Notes: a model not told the origin generated them from the letters alone. DNA of 33,614 nt from Mycetocola sp. (GCF_025464835.1 NZ_JAODMP010000092.1:1-33614); one strand, 5' to 3'; positions 16,106-23,754 are shown, numbered from the stretch's first letter. Numbers and translations: made by a program.

Positions 16106-16585
16106 ATGGAACCGAAGAAGCCGCAGCTCGATAGTACCGACCGCGCATTGCTCCGCGCCCTGTCGATGAATGCGCGGGCATCCGGATCCCAGCTGGCGAC
16201 CGAACTCGGGCTCGCCGAGTCCACGGTCTCGCTCCGGCTGCGCCGGCTGCACCAGTCGGGCCACATCACCGGATACCACGCTGACATCGACCTCGCCGTG
16301 CTTGGCGCTCCGCTCCAGGCGCTCATCGCCGTTCAGCTTGCCCAGCACAATCGAGCGGACATCCAGAAGTTCCGGCGTGAAGCGCCCACCTGGCCCGGTG
16401 TGCTGTCGATGTTCCACATGGGCGGTCGGGACGATTACCTCATGCACGTCGCTGCACGCAGCACCGCGGACCTCCGGGAGTTCGTGGTCCAGTACCTGAC
16501 CGGTCACCCGGCCGTCGCCCACACCGAGACGAACCTCGTGTTCGAACACGCGGCAGGCACCGGCTGGCAGCAACTGCTCACCTGA
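16106..16585 (+). CDS. Lrp/AsnC-family transcriptional regulator
   Basis: A 159-residue regulator. The N-terminal helix-turn-helix spans about 8-60 (LDSTDRALLRALSMNAR, then LATELGLAESTVSLRLRRL and HITGYHADID), and the C-terminal RAM effector domain about 70-150 (LIAVQLAQH, SMFHMGGRDDYLMHVAA, LREFVVQYLTGHP). The ATG at 16106 is preceded by a purine-rich GAGGGAAAG. Lrp-type proteins sense amino acids and usually control an adjacent divergent gene. Here that gene is the methionine-gamma-lyase-like pseudogene starting 91 nt away, so the regulator may be an orphan whose target has decayed. The reading frame is intact, suggesting recent loss of the target or other targets elsewhere. Confidence 0.9.
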   Translation: MEPKKPQLDSTDRALLRALSMNARASGSQLATELGLAESTVSLRLRRLHQSGHITGYHADIDLAVLGAPLQALIAVQLAQHNRADIQKFRREAPTWPGVLSMFHMGGRDDYLMHVAARSTADLREFVVQYLTGHPAVAHTETNLVFEHAAGTGWQQLLT

Positions 16586-16670
16586 CGTTTCGCCGGCTCG
16601 GCGGTTCCCCGGCTGCCGGAGGGAATGCCAGGCGGGAGGAGTGGCTTGGAGCCAGGGAAAGGTTGTGTCT

Positions 16671-17720
16671 GTGAAACTCTCTGTTCTCGATCTCGTCCCT
16701 GTTCGTTCCCGGCAATCCTCCGCCGATGCGCTCGCCGCATCCATCGATCTCGCCCGGGTGGCGGACGATCTTGGTTACGAGCGCTACTGGGTGGCTGAGC
16801 ATCACAACATGCCGTCGGTGGCGTCGACGAACCCCGCGGTGATCATCGGGATCCTCGCCGCCCACACGAAGCGGATTCGGGTGGGGTCAGGGGGCGTGAT
16901 GCTTCCCAACCACGCGCCGTTGGTCGTCGCGGAACAGTTCGCCCTCCTCGAAGCGGCCACTCCCGGACGGATCGATCTCGGTCTCGGCAGGGCCCCGGGC
17001 AGCGACCCGGTGGTGACCGCCGTGCTCAACCGTTCAGGCGCGACCAGCGATGTGAACAGCTTCCCGAACTACGTCAGCGACATCGCGACCCTGCTCAGCC
17101 CCGATGGGGCGACCGTCCGGCTGACCAGCGGCACCGAGTACGAATTGCGAGCGACCCCAGCGGCGACGAGCTCGCCTGACATGTGGCTGCTCGGCTCGAG
17201 CGACTATTCGGCGACCCTCGCCGCCTCCCTCGGACTCCCGTACGTGTTCGCCCATCACTTCGCCGGAGCAGGGGCGGAACGCGCCCTGGAGATCTACCGG
17301 AGCCAGTTCCGGGCGTCACACCTGCTCGACGCGCCACGAACGTTCGTGACCGCGAATGTGGTCGTCGCTCCGACGGCATCCGAGGCACTCGCGCTTGCCC
17401 TGCCCAACCTGCAGCACATGGCCCGGTTGCGCACCAACGAGCGCCTTGGTCGAATCGCGACGGTGGAGGAAGCGCAGGCGACGACGATGACCGCGCTTCA
17501 GGAAGAATTCATCGCAGCATCGCTAGGCAGCTGGATCATCGACGAGCCGGTTGCCGCCGCCCAGCGGGTTCGCGAGTTCGCGAGGCGCTTCGAGGTCGAC
17601 GAGGTGATGGTGTCACCCGGTGCCTCAGCGTTCGACGCCGAGCCCGCCGATCGCACCCCTGCGCGGAGCAGAACACTGCGTCTCCTGGCCGAGCAGATCA
17701 TGACGGACACGCGTCCCTGA
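16671..17720 (+). CDS. LLM-class flavin-dependent oxidoreductase (bacterial luciferase-like)
   Basis: A 349-residue TIM-barrel flavin monooxygenase-type protein of the group that starts KLSVLDLVPVR and carries YWVAEHHNMPSVASTNPAV, RVGSGGVMLPNHAPLVVAEQ and LGLGRAPGSDP, all visible in the first 120 residues. Such proteins use reduced FMN or F420 on unknown substrates. GTG 16671 is preferred because CAGGGAAAGG (16653-16662) precedes it by 8 nt and the product starts at the conserved MKLSVLDLV; GTGs at 16665 and 16641 are alternatives. The MFS gene follows 35 nt after the stop on the same strand, so the pair may be one transcript with a shared substrate (inference). Confidence 0.9.
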   Translation: MKLSVLDLVPVRSRQSSADALAASIDLARVADDLGYERYWVAEHHNMPSVASTNPAVIIGILAAHTKRIRVGSGGVMLPNHAPLVVAEQFALLEAATPGRIDLGLGRAPGSDPVVTAVLNRSGATSDVNSFPNYVSDIATLLSPDGATVRLTSGTEYELRATPAATSSPDMWLLGSSDYSATLAASLGLPYVFAHHFAGAGAERALEIYRSQFRASHLLDAPRTFVTANVVVAPTASEALALALPNLQHMARLRTNERLGRIATVEEAQATTMTALQEEFIAASLGSWIIDEPVAAAQRVREFARRFEVDEVMVSPGASAFDAEPADRTPARSRTLRLLAEQIMTDTRP

Positions 17721-17755
17721 CACAGGAGGGCATCGCGCACGGGGAGAATGAAGAA

Positions 17756-19129
17756 ATGAGCGAACCCGAAACCCGGAACACGCGGCTGTCCCGCCTGGAC
17801 GCATTGCCGTTCACCCGTGAGCACCGAAAACTGCTCGTCGGCTCAGGCATGGGCTGGGCGCTCGACGCGATGGACGTCGGGCTCATCTCCTTCGTTCTCG
17901 CCCAGCTGGCCGTGACGTGGAGCCTGACCGGCACGGAGCTGAGCTGGATAGCGTCGTCGGGTTTCATCGGGATGGCGATCGGCGCGAGCCTCGGCGGCCT
18001 GCTCGCCGACCGGTTCGGGAGACGCCAGGTCTTCGCTGTCACCCTGCTCATCTTCGGTGTCGCCACCGGCGCCTCGGCGCTTGCCTGGTCGGTCGGGGCG
18101 CTGATCGCGTTGCGGTTCGTCGTCGGCCTTGGCCTCGGGGCGGAACTCCCTGTGGCCTCCACCCTTGTGTCGGAGTTCGCGCCGCCACGGATCCGCGGCC
18201 GGGTGATCGTGTTGCTCGAAGCGTTCTGGGCGGTCGGCTGGACCCTCGCGGCGATCATCGGATTCGTCGTCGTCCCAGCGAGCGCGGAGGGGTGGCGCTG
18301 GGCGCTGGCCATCGGTGCCGTCCCCGCGCTGTACGCCGCCGTCGTCCGGTTCGGGCTACCGGAATCGGTTCGGTTCCTCGAGTCGAGGGGCAGGATAGCC
18401 GAAGCCGAAACGACCGTTCAGCGTTTCGAACGATCCGCCGGCGTTTCGGCACCGGAACACCCTGTTGCTGTCGAAAATCTGCCGGCCGTGCCCCGGGTCA
18501 GCGCCGGCCGGCAGGTGACAGCACTGTGGGCAGCTCCGCACCGCGTCCAGACCGCGGCGCTCTGGCTGGTGTGGTTCTGCGTGAACTTCGCATATTACGG
18601 AGCGTTTGTCTGGTTGCCGACGATCCTCGTTGCATCCGGGTTCTCGCTCGTCCGTTCCTTCGGCTACACCCTCATCATCACCCTTGCCCAGCTGCCCGGC
18701 TACCTCGTTGCTGCCTGGCTCGTGGAGAAGTGGGGACGGAACAAGACCCTAGCGGTGTTCCTCACCGGGTCCGCTGTCTCCGCCGTGCTGTTCGGGCTCG
18801 CCGGGGCGGAATGGCAGGTGATCGGCGCCGGCATGCTGCTCTCGTTCTTCAACCTCGGCGCCTGGGGTGCGCTGTACGCCGTCACGCCGGAGCTGTACCC
18901 CACCGCGCTTCGCGGCACCGGCTCCGGCTGGGCCGCCGGCGTCGGACGCATCGCATCGATCCTCGCGCCCCTCGCCGTGCCGCTGCTCACCGGGATGGGC
19001 GGCAACGTCCTGCTGTTCAGCGTGTTCGCCGTCTTCTTCCTCGTCGCGGCGGGAGCGGCCCTGGCGCTCGCCGACAAACGTGGCACATCGCTCGACGACG
19101 TGCTGCCGCCGGAACTCGCCAGGGTCTGA
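17756..19129 (+). CDS. MFS transporter, sugar/aromatic-acid:H+ symporter type
   Basis: A 457-residue major facilitator with about 12 hydrophobic helices. The family marks are a first helix containing GWALDAMDVGLISFVLAQL, the loop 2-3 signature GGLLADRFGRRQVF, RFVVGLGLGAELPVAS in helix 4, and RGRVIVLLEAFWAVGW. ELYPTALRGTGSGWAAGVGR lies near helices 10-11. This pattern fits the AaeK/PcaK/NiaP-like metabolite:H+ symporters, which carry aromatic acids, nicotinate or small organic acids. The ATG at 17756 follows GGGGAG (17741-17746); the open frame upstream is antisense-type DNA within the LLM gene and is not part of the protein. The stop is 3 nt from that of the convergent emfourin-like gene. Confidence 0.9.
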   Translation: MSEPETRNTRLSRLDALPFTREHRKLLVGSGMGWALDAMDVGLISFVLAQLAVTWSLTGTELSWIASSGFIGMAIGASLGGLLADRFGRRQVFAVTLLIFGVATGASALAWSVGALIALRFVVGLGLGAELPVASTLVSEFAPPRIRGRVIVLLEAFWAVGWTLAAIIGFVVVPASAEGWRWALAIGAVPALYAAVVRFGLPESVRFLESRGRIAEAETTVQRFERSAGVSAPEHPVAVENLPAVPRVSAGRQVTALWAAPHRVQTAALWLVWFCVNFAYYGAFVWLPTILVASGFSLVRSFGYTLIITLAQLPGYLVAAWLVEKWGRNKTLAVFLTGSAVSAVLFGLAGAEWQVIGAGMLLSFFNLGAWGALYAVTPELYPTALRGTGSGWAAGVGRIASILAPLAVPLLTGMGGNVLLFSVFAVFFLVAAGAALALADKRGTSLDDVLPPELARV

Positions 19130-19132
19130 GGC

Positions 19133-19507
19133 TCAGCCGCCGTTGCGCGGCAGATTGGCCGGGTATGGCTCGCGTTCCTGCTCATCGCGTTCGCGCACCC
19201 GGTCGACGAGTTCACGCCAGGGCCCGGTCAGGCGCTGCTCGGGGATCACGACTTCGCGCGGCTCAGCGATGACCTGCTCCTCGCGCCCTGACACTTCGGG
19301 GGAGCCCTCCTGGGCAGTGGGCCGAGGCTCGCAGTTGATCCGGTACAAGTAGCGGTCCGGTTGGGCCGGTTCCTCCGCCACGTCGTCCCACGGCAGCTGG
19401 CGGAGCAGGAGGATCCAGGAGTCCTCGTCTGGTTCCCTCTCGACGAACACCTGCCAGCGGCGGGCGAGGCCGGCGAATCCGCCGCTTCGGGTAACGGTCA
19501 CCTTCAT
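19133..19507 (-). CDS. Emfourin-like inhibitor of M4 protealysin-type protease
   Basis: A 124-residue soluble protein. The N-terminus, MKVTVTRSGGFAGLARRW, matches what I remember of the emfourin family: small inhibitors first found beside protealysin genes that block M4 peptidases by direct binding. A Trp-rich middle (DEDSWILLLRQLPWDD) and a charged, Glu/Arg-rich C-terminal half follow; the latter is longer than in typical emfourins. The gene is directly downstream of the M4 protease gene on the same strand (19-nt gap), the standard layout. In that gap TACGAT ends 7 nt before the ATG, so the inhibitor could also be made from its own leaderless promoter. No signal peptide is present, consistent with cytoplasmic control of the protease. 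Confidence 0.8.
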   Translation of the reverse strand: MKVTVTRSGGFAGLARRWQVFVEREPDEDSWILLLRQLPWDDVAEEPAQPDRYLYRINCEPRPTAQEGSPEVSGREEQVIAEPREVVIPEQRLTGPWRELVDRVRERDEQEREPYPANLPRNGG

Positions 19508-19514
19508 GCCCGCG

Positions 19515-19520
19515 ATCGTA
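19515..19520 (-). promoter_or_regulatory. Putative -10 box of a separate leaderless promoter for the inhibitor gene
   Basis: TACGAT on the minus strand lies within the 19-nt gap after the protease stop and ends seven bases before the inhibitor ATG at 19507. There is no Shine-Dalgarno sequence. Confidence 0.4.
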
Positions 19521-19526
19521 CTCTGC

Positions 19527-20627
19527 TCAGCCGGTGACGCCTACCGCCTCCCACGCGGATCGGACCGCTTCGACCTCGGCTGAGCCGTCGCCGAAGAGCC
19601 GCAGGGCGACCGAGCTCGTCGCATCCGCGAAGCCGCGGAAGTCGGTTTTCGCCTTGATCTCCATGGTGACCGTCTCGTACCAGATCCGGCCGGCCGTCTG
19701 CCACCCCTTGCCCCCGATTTCAGCAGCGGCCAGGTAGAAGGCGCGGTTCGGGATGCCGGAGTTGATGTGCACGCCGCCGTTGTCGTCATCCGTTTCGACG
19801 AAATCGTTCATGTGTGCCGGCTGCGGATCCTTGCCAAGCACGTCATCGTCGTATGCGGTGCCTGGCGCTTTCAGCGACCGCAGCGCCGTGCCCTGCACTT
19901 CATCGGTGAAGATACCTTCGCCGATGAGCCAGCTCGCCTCGGTCACGTCCTGCCCGAGGGAGTGCTGCTCCACGAGAGCGCCGAACACGTCCGACACCGA
20001 TTCGTTGAGCGCGCCCGACTGGCCTGAATAGACCAGGTTGGCGGTGTATTGGATGAGACCGTGTGTGAGTTCGTGGCCGATCACGCTCAACGAGCCGGTG
20101 AAGCCTGAGAACACCTGTCCGTCGCCGTCTCCGAACACCATGCGGCTGCCGTCCCAGAACGCGTTGTCATAAGCGTCCCCGTAGTGAACGCTCGCTTCCA
20201 GGGGAAGCCCGGCGTCGTCGATGGACGACCGGGAATACGCCTGCCGGAAGAGCGCGTGCGTGTGACCGAGGCCGTCGTACGCCTCATTGACGCTCGCGTC
20301 GGCGAGCGGTGCCTCACCTTCGCTGCGGACGAGGCGACCGGGCAGGGTCTCGGTGCCTGCAGCGTCCGAGATGAAGCGGTTGGGCACGGACAGGTCGGCG
20401 ACCGGCGACGCCCGCTGGCGCACCCGGGGCAGGGTCGTCGGTTCGCCCGGGCGAACGGCGTGGAAGACGCGTTCGCTCTCGAGGGCCCGGCGAGCCGCAT
20501 GCCGCGCGTGCTGCAACCGGGGGTCCTCGAGCGAGGCGAGGTGGGCGAGCAGGTGCGGCGGCACGATGAAGCAGCGATGTGCGGATGCTGCGGGTGCGGT
20601 CGGAGTCTGGATCGGTCGCGTTGCCAT
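19527..20627 (-). CDS. Protealysin-like M4 family zinc metalloprotease
   Basis: A 366-residue thermolysin-family protease of the protealysin subgroup. A short propeptide with RCFIVPPHLLAHLA (about 18-31) is the mark of that subgroup and replaces the long FTP/PepSY prodomain of secreted thermolysins. No signal peptide is seen. Zinc ligands and catalytic residues are complete: HELTH at 185-189 (His185, Glu186, His189), GALNESVSD with Glu209 as third ligand, and GGVHINSGIPNRAFY with His287 equivalent to the thermolysin active-site histidine. ATG 20627 is chosen because it starts just before the propeptide. The emfourin-like inhibitor gene follows. Related enzymes act on host or competitor proteins or inside the cell; the target here is unknown. 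Confidence 0.93.
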   Translation of the reverse strand: MATRPIQTPTAPAASAHRCFIVPPHLLAHLASLEDPRLQHARHAARRALESERVFHAVRPGEPTTLPRVRQRASPVADLSVPNRFISDAAGTETLPGRLVRSEGEAPLADASVNEAYDGLGHTHALFRQAYSRSSIDDAGLPLEASVHYGDAYDNAFWDGSRMVFGDGDGQVFSGFTGSLSVIGHELTHGLIQYTANLVYSGQSGALNESVSDVFGALVEQHSLGQDVTEASWLIGEGIFTDEVQGTALRSLKAPGTAYDDDVLGKDPQPAHMNDFVETDDDNGGVHINSGIPNRAFYLAAAEIGGKGWQTAGRIWYETVTMEIKAKTDFRGFADATSSVALRLFGDGSAEVEAVRSAWEAVGVTG

Positions 20628-20699
20628 ACCGGAATTCTCACACTCACCCCCGACAGCCGGGGTAACCGGGCGGCGGGGCGAACGGGTCGGGGCCGACCG

Positions 20700-20705
20700 T
20701 AAACT
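20700..20705 (+). promoter_or_regulatory. Putative -10 box of a leaderless promoter (LLM gene at 20713)
   Basis: TAAACT fits TANNNT well and ends seven bases before the ATG at 20713. The 85-nt region is shared with the divergent protease gene. Confidence 0.5.
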
Positions 20706-20712
20706 CGGGCGC

Positions 20713-21600
20713 ATGCGATGTGGAATCACGATCCTCCCGCAGGATCCCTGGCCGGAAGCGCGACGCAAGTGGACCGCCGCCGAAGAGTACGGTTTCGACA
20801 CGGCCTGGACCTACGACCACCTGTCCTGGCGGACGCTGGCGGATGAGCCGTGGCACGCGACAGTCCCGACACTCACCGCCGCAGCCATCGCCACGAACAG
20901 GATCCGGCTTGGCGCGATCGTCGCCTCGCCGAACTTCCGGCATCCGGTGCCGTTCGCGAAAGAGATTGCAACCCTCGACGACATCTCCGGCGGCCGGTTC
21001 CGGTTGGGGATCGGTGCAGGCGGCACCGGGTTCGATGCGTTCGTGCTGGGGGTGCCTGAGCTGTCGCCACGGGAACGTCATGAACGGTTCTCCGAGTTCG
21101 TGTCAGGACTCGATCTGCTCCTGCGGCACGAGTTGCCGGACAGCGGCGGCGTGAGCTTCGACGGCGACTGGTTCACCGCCAGCAAGGCGCGCATGGTGGG
21201 AATTCCTGCGCAGCACCCGCGGGTGCCTTTCGTGGTCGCCGCCAACGGTCCGAAGGGGATGCGCGTGGCAGCCGAGTACGGTCAGGGCTGGGTGACCACC
21301 GGTCGGGATGGTGCCGTCGGTGAGGAGTGGTGGACGTCGGTCGGCGACCTCACCCGTCGTTTCGAAGAGGCTGCGCTGTCCGTCGGGGCGGATCCCCTCG
21401 GCGTTGACCGTTACCTCATGATCGACGCCGGCGGGTCGTATGCGCTGGAGAGTGTCGGCCGTTTCGAGGACACGGCCGGCCGGGCCGCGGACCTGGGCTT
21501 CACCGATGTGATCACCCACTGGCCGCGCACCGAGGGCATTTATGCCGGCTCCGAGCGGGTCCTCGACGAGGTCGCTGCCCGACTGCCCAGGCTGCGCTGA
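20713..21600 (+). CDS. LLM-class flavin-dependent oxidoreductase
   Basis: A 295-residue luciferase-like TIM-barrel protein, shorter than the other two in this window and of a different subgroup. It starts MRCGITILPQDPWPEARRKW and shows YGFDTAWTYDHLSWR, ATNRIRLGAIVASPNFRHPV, ATLDDISGGRFRLGIGAGG and PRVPFVVAANGPKGMRVAAEYGQG (in pieces, residues about 1-190). F420-dependent oxidoreductases have this look, so F420 is as likely a cofactor as FMN. The ATG at 20713 is supported by the -10 box just upstream and by the conserved N-terminus. It is divergent from the M4 protease gene and is followed by a 156-nt gap. Confidence 0.88.
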   Translation: MRCGITILPQDPWPEARRKWTAAEEYGFDTAWTYDHLSWRTLADEPWHATVPTLTAAAIATNRIRLGAIVASPNFRHPVPFAKEIATLDDISGGRFRLGIGAGGTGFDAFVLGVPELSPRERHERFSEFVSGLDLLLRHELPDSGGVSFDGDWFTASKARMVGIPAQHPRVPFVVAANGPKGMRVAAEYGQGWVTTGRDGAVGEEWWTSVGDLTRRFEEAALSVGADPLGVDRYLMIDAGGSYALESVGRFEDTAGRAADLGFTDVITHWPRTEGIYAGSERVLDEVAARLPRLR

Positions 21601-21744
21601 AGCCGCTCGTGCGGCCGTATCGTCGCCTGGAAAGAGGGGATCGCACGATTGTCAGGGCCGATCCGTCGAATTTCTCCTGCAAACCCCGCGATCTCCTATT
21701 AACCGGTCGTCGTGACAGCGAGCAGACCGGCGTCGCGGCATCCG

Positions 21745-21750
21745 TAAGCT
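21745..21750 (+). promoter_or_regulatory. Putative -10 box of a leaderless promoter (thioesterase gene)
   Basis: TAAGCT fits TANNNT and ends six bases before the ATG at 21757. No Shine-Dalgarno match precedes the start. Confidence 0.45.
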
Positions 21751-21756
21751 GGACGG

Positions 21757-22215
21757 ATGAACCTCCTCGACGACGCAACGACCGGCGAACTCTCCGGACT
21801 CGAACAACTGCAGGCCCTCATCGCGTCAGGAGTGCGGCCGGCCATCGGTGAGGCGCTCGACTTCGATCTCGTCGAGGTAGGCAAGGGTCATGCCGTGCTC
21901 GAGGGCAGGCCAGGGCCATCCGTGATGGACCTCGTCGGGACGGTGCACGGCGGGTTCGCCGCCACGCTGCTGGACTCCGCCTGCGGCGCTGCCGTTCACA
22001 CCCGCATCTCGCCCACCCAGGGCTACACGACGCTCGAGCTGAAGACCTCATACCACCGGCCGATGACCGCCGAGACCGGGCTCGTGCGCGCTGAGGCGAA
22101 CCTCATCTCGTTCGGACGGCGTGCTGCTTTCGCATCGGCCGCGCTGACGGATGCCGACGGCCGGGTGATCGCGACGGCGACGTCGACGCTGCTCGTGTTC
22201 GAGCGGAGCGTCTAG
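21757..22215 (+). CDS. PaaI-family hotdog-fold thioesterase
   Basis: A 152-residue single hotdog domain. The central helix motif GTVHGGFAATLLDSACGAA (about 67-85), with its preceding aspartate, is the PaaI/YdiI signature; the TLELKTSYHRPMTAETG strand region and the final VIATATSTLLVFER follow in the usual order. These enzymes hydrolyse acyl-CoA thioesters, often aromatic or proofreading substrates, as cytoplasmic tetramers. The substrate is not predictable here: no phenylacetate genes lie nearby. The last 113 nt overlap the end of the convergent alpha/beta hydrolase frame, but the thioesterase C-terminus is conserved, so this gene is the original owner of the overlap. Confidence 0.9.
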   Translation: MNLLDDATTGELSGLEQLQALIASGVRPAIGEALDFDLVEVGKGHAVLEGRPGPSVMDLVGTVHGGFAATLLDSACGAAVHTRISPTQGYTTLELKTSYHRPMTAETGLVRAEANLISFGRRAAFASAALTDADGRVIATATSTLLVFERSV

Positions 22216-22888
22216 CCGTATCGAGCTCATGGAGCGCATCGAGCACAGTTGCAACGGCCGCTGGTTGCGTGAGGATCAGGAGGTGGCCGCCCGGGAGGCT
22301 CCTCACCGGCCAGCCCCGTTGGGCTGCAGCCTCCCGTTCCTCCTGATACGTGTCCCCGAAAGCGAGGTAGGCGTTGGGACGCTCCGTCCAACCGGCGGCC
22401 ACGGGCATCCGTTCAGCGAAGTAGGACAGGGGCAGCCGGATCTGCTCGGCTTCGACCCCGGCGCGCGTTCCGATGTCCGGGAACAGGTCAGCCAGCTCGG
22501 CGTCATCCCACCATCCGGTCCAGGGCGGGAGCATGCCGTTCCCGTCAGCGAGTCCGGCGAGCATCTCGTACAGCCGGAGCGGCCCCAACGGAGCAGACCC
22601 TGATCCGGGCGGCAGCGCGGCGTCGACGAACACGGTACCGAGCACATGAGGGCGCTCGCCGAGTGCCGGAACGTACAGGCCAGCGTTGCTGTGCGGCACG
22701 AGAACGTACGCGGCATCCTCGGGTAGGGCGTTTTCCCAGTGGGCCAGGCGGTCTGCGGGGCTCCGGAGCGGGCCGAACACCGGCGGGCTCGTGACCGTCC
22801 AACCACGATCGGCGAGGGCAGAGCCGACAGCAGCCCACACGGCCGGCCCCAGCAGCGGGCTGGGAAGGAGCGCCAGCCTCGTGGTCAT
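22103..22888 (-). CDS. Alpha/beta-hydrolase-fold protein with a run-on C-terminus
   Basis: A 261-residue protein with a small alpha/beta hydrolase-like core at about 1-222: LALLPSPLLGPAVW as the first strand and oxyanion loop, VLVPHSNAGLYVPAL as a nucleophile elbow (PHSNAG in place of GxSxG), GTVFVDAALPPG, and LPGGHLLILTQPAAVATVL holding the likely catalytic histidine. The class is inferred from these motifs; enzyme activity is unknown. The last ~38 residues, from TARRSARTRAAS on, are Arg/Ser-rich and are antisense to the conserved end of the thioesterase gene. They look like a run-on after loss of an earlier stop. Start ATG 22888 follows TAGCGT by six bases, which suggests a leaderless mRNA. 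Confidence 0.72.
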   Translation of the reverse strand: MTTRLALLPSPLLGPAVWAAVGSALADRGWTVTSPPVFGPLRSPADRLAHWENALPEDAAYVLVPHSNAGLYVPALGERPHVLGTVFVDAALPPGSGSAPLGPLRLYEMLAGLADGNGMLPPWTGWWDDAELADLFPDIGTRAGVEAEQIRLPLSYFAERMPVAAGWTERPNAYLAFGDTYQEEREAAAQRGWPVRSLPGGHLLILTQPAAVATVLDALHELDTARRSARTRAASTSPSRSPGRRHPSARPMRKQHAVRTR

Positions 22889-22894
22889 GCTCGA

Positions 22895-22900
22895 ACGCTA
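22895..22900 (-). promoter_or_regulatory. Putative -10 box of a leaderless promoter (alpha/beta hydrolase gene)
   Basis: TAGCGT on the minus strand fits TANNNT and ends six bases before the ATG at 22888. Confidence 0.42.
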
Positions 22901-22927
22901 CCCCGACCGGGGCTGAGTTCGCACGCC

Positions 22928-22946
22928 GAGAAACGGCCGGTTTCTC
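22928..22946 (-). terminator. Weak terminator-like hairpin after pdxH
   Basis: GAGAAAC (22928-22934) and GTTTCTC (22940-22946) form a perfect 7-bp stem with a 5-nt loop, between the pdxH stop and the promoter of the next minus-strand gene. There is no T-run after it on the minus strand, so termination strength is doubtful. Confidence 0.35.
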
Positions 22947-22997
22947 CTGTTGAGTGCGTGGCTCCGGTGAACCACCCTGTTGAGCGCGGCTCCAGGG

Positions 22998-23654
22998 TCA
23001 CGGCCAGAGCAGACCGCGCTCCCATGCCCGGCCGCGAAGCCGGTATCGCAGCCGGACGTGGGCCCGGTCGGGGGAGGCCTGCCAGAACTCAACGCTGTCC
23101 GCCGCGACCGCCCACGTGTTCCAGGTGCGGGCGACAAGAGAGGGGTTCTCAGCGATGCGCGCCGCCGCATCCGCATACGCGGCGGCATACGTTTCGCGTG
23201 AGCCGAGCGGTTCGCTCTGGTGCCCTACGAAAGCGGCGGCACGCGCCTCCTCCGGCCGGGCCAGGAAGTCCGCCTCACCGTCCGCCTGCGGGAGTTGGCG
23301 GACGGGACCGGTCACGCGTATCTGCCGACCGAGCTGCGGCCAGAAGAACGTCAGTGCAGCGAACGGATTCGCCCCCAGGTCGCGTGCTTTGACACCGTCA
23401 TCACGCGAGGCGAACACCCAGCCGTGCTCGTCGATGTCCTTGAGGATCAGCGTTCGCGCGGTGACGACGCCGTCCGGCCCGCTCGTCGACAGAGTCATGG
23501 CATGTGGCGCGAGCACACCAGCGTCGACGGCCTGGCTCAGCCAGTCGACGAAGAGATCGACCGGGTCCTCCGGCGCGTCACCGGTCCTGAACGCCGGAAG
23601 GTCATCCGGGAAGCTGGGCAAAGACCGTAGGAGTGAAGAGAGGAGCTGGTTCAT
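22998..23654 (-). CDS. pdxH: Pyridoxamine/pyridoxine 5'-phosphate oxidase
   Basis: FMN enzyme that oxidises PNP or PMP with O2 to the coenzyme PLP; cytoplasmic dimer. The 218-residue product has the PdxH order: DPVDLFVDWLSQAVDAGV, MTLSTSGPDGVVTARTLILK, HGWVFASRDDGVKARDLGAN, PFAALTFFWPQLGRQIRVTG, and the C-terminal dimer part SVEFWQASPDRAHVRLRYR ending in LLWP. ATG 23654 is chosen since GAAAGGG lies 5 nt upstream. The C-terminus closes with LLWP where the common form is RLxP, a small change near the substrate site. A broader PNPOx-fold protein is the alternative, but the match along the whole length favours PdxH. It is divergent from rpsO. Confidence 0.87.
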   Translation of the reverse strand: MNQLLSSLLRSLPSFPDDLPAFRTGDAPEDPVDLFVDWLSQAVDAGVLAPHAMTLSTSGPDGVVTARTLILKDIDEHGWVFASRDDGVKARDLGANPFAALTFFWPQLGRQIRVTGPVRQLPQADGEADFLARPEEARAAAFVGHQSEPLGSRETYAAAYADAAARIAENPSLVARTWNTWAVAADSVEFWQASPDRAHVRLRYRLRGRAWERGLLWP

Positions 23655-23739
23655 GGCGACCCTTTCGAACAGTGTTAGCACGACGTCCGTTGTTCCGGCT
23701 GGACGGGTTCACCCTAGCGCCGACCGGGGGATCGAAACC

Positions 23740-23748
23740 TGCTAAACT
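23740..23748 (+). promoter_or_regulatory. rpsO promoter, extended -10
   Basis: TGCTAAACT is an extended -10 (TGn-TANNNT). The predicted start of transcription is near 23755, giving a leader of about 83 nt before rpsO. No good -35 hexamer is seen, as expected with an extended -10. Confidence 0.6.
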
Positions 23749-23754
23749 CTTGAG

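Noticed and set aside
17183-17755. N-terminal extension of the MFS transporter frame
   Set aside because: It lies out of frame inside the LLM gene, is Arg/Pro-rich, and the transporter has a good ATG with a ribosome site at 17756.
21602-21615. Small GCCGC/GCGGC hairpin after the LLM gene as a terminator
   Set aside because: Only five base pairs, no T-run, and it begins right after the stop codon; too weak to call.
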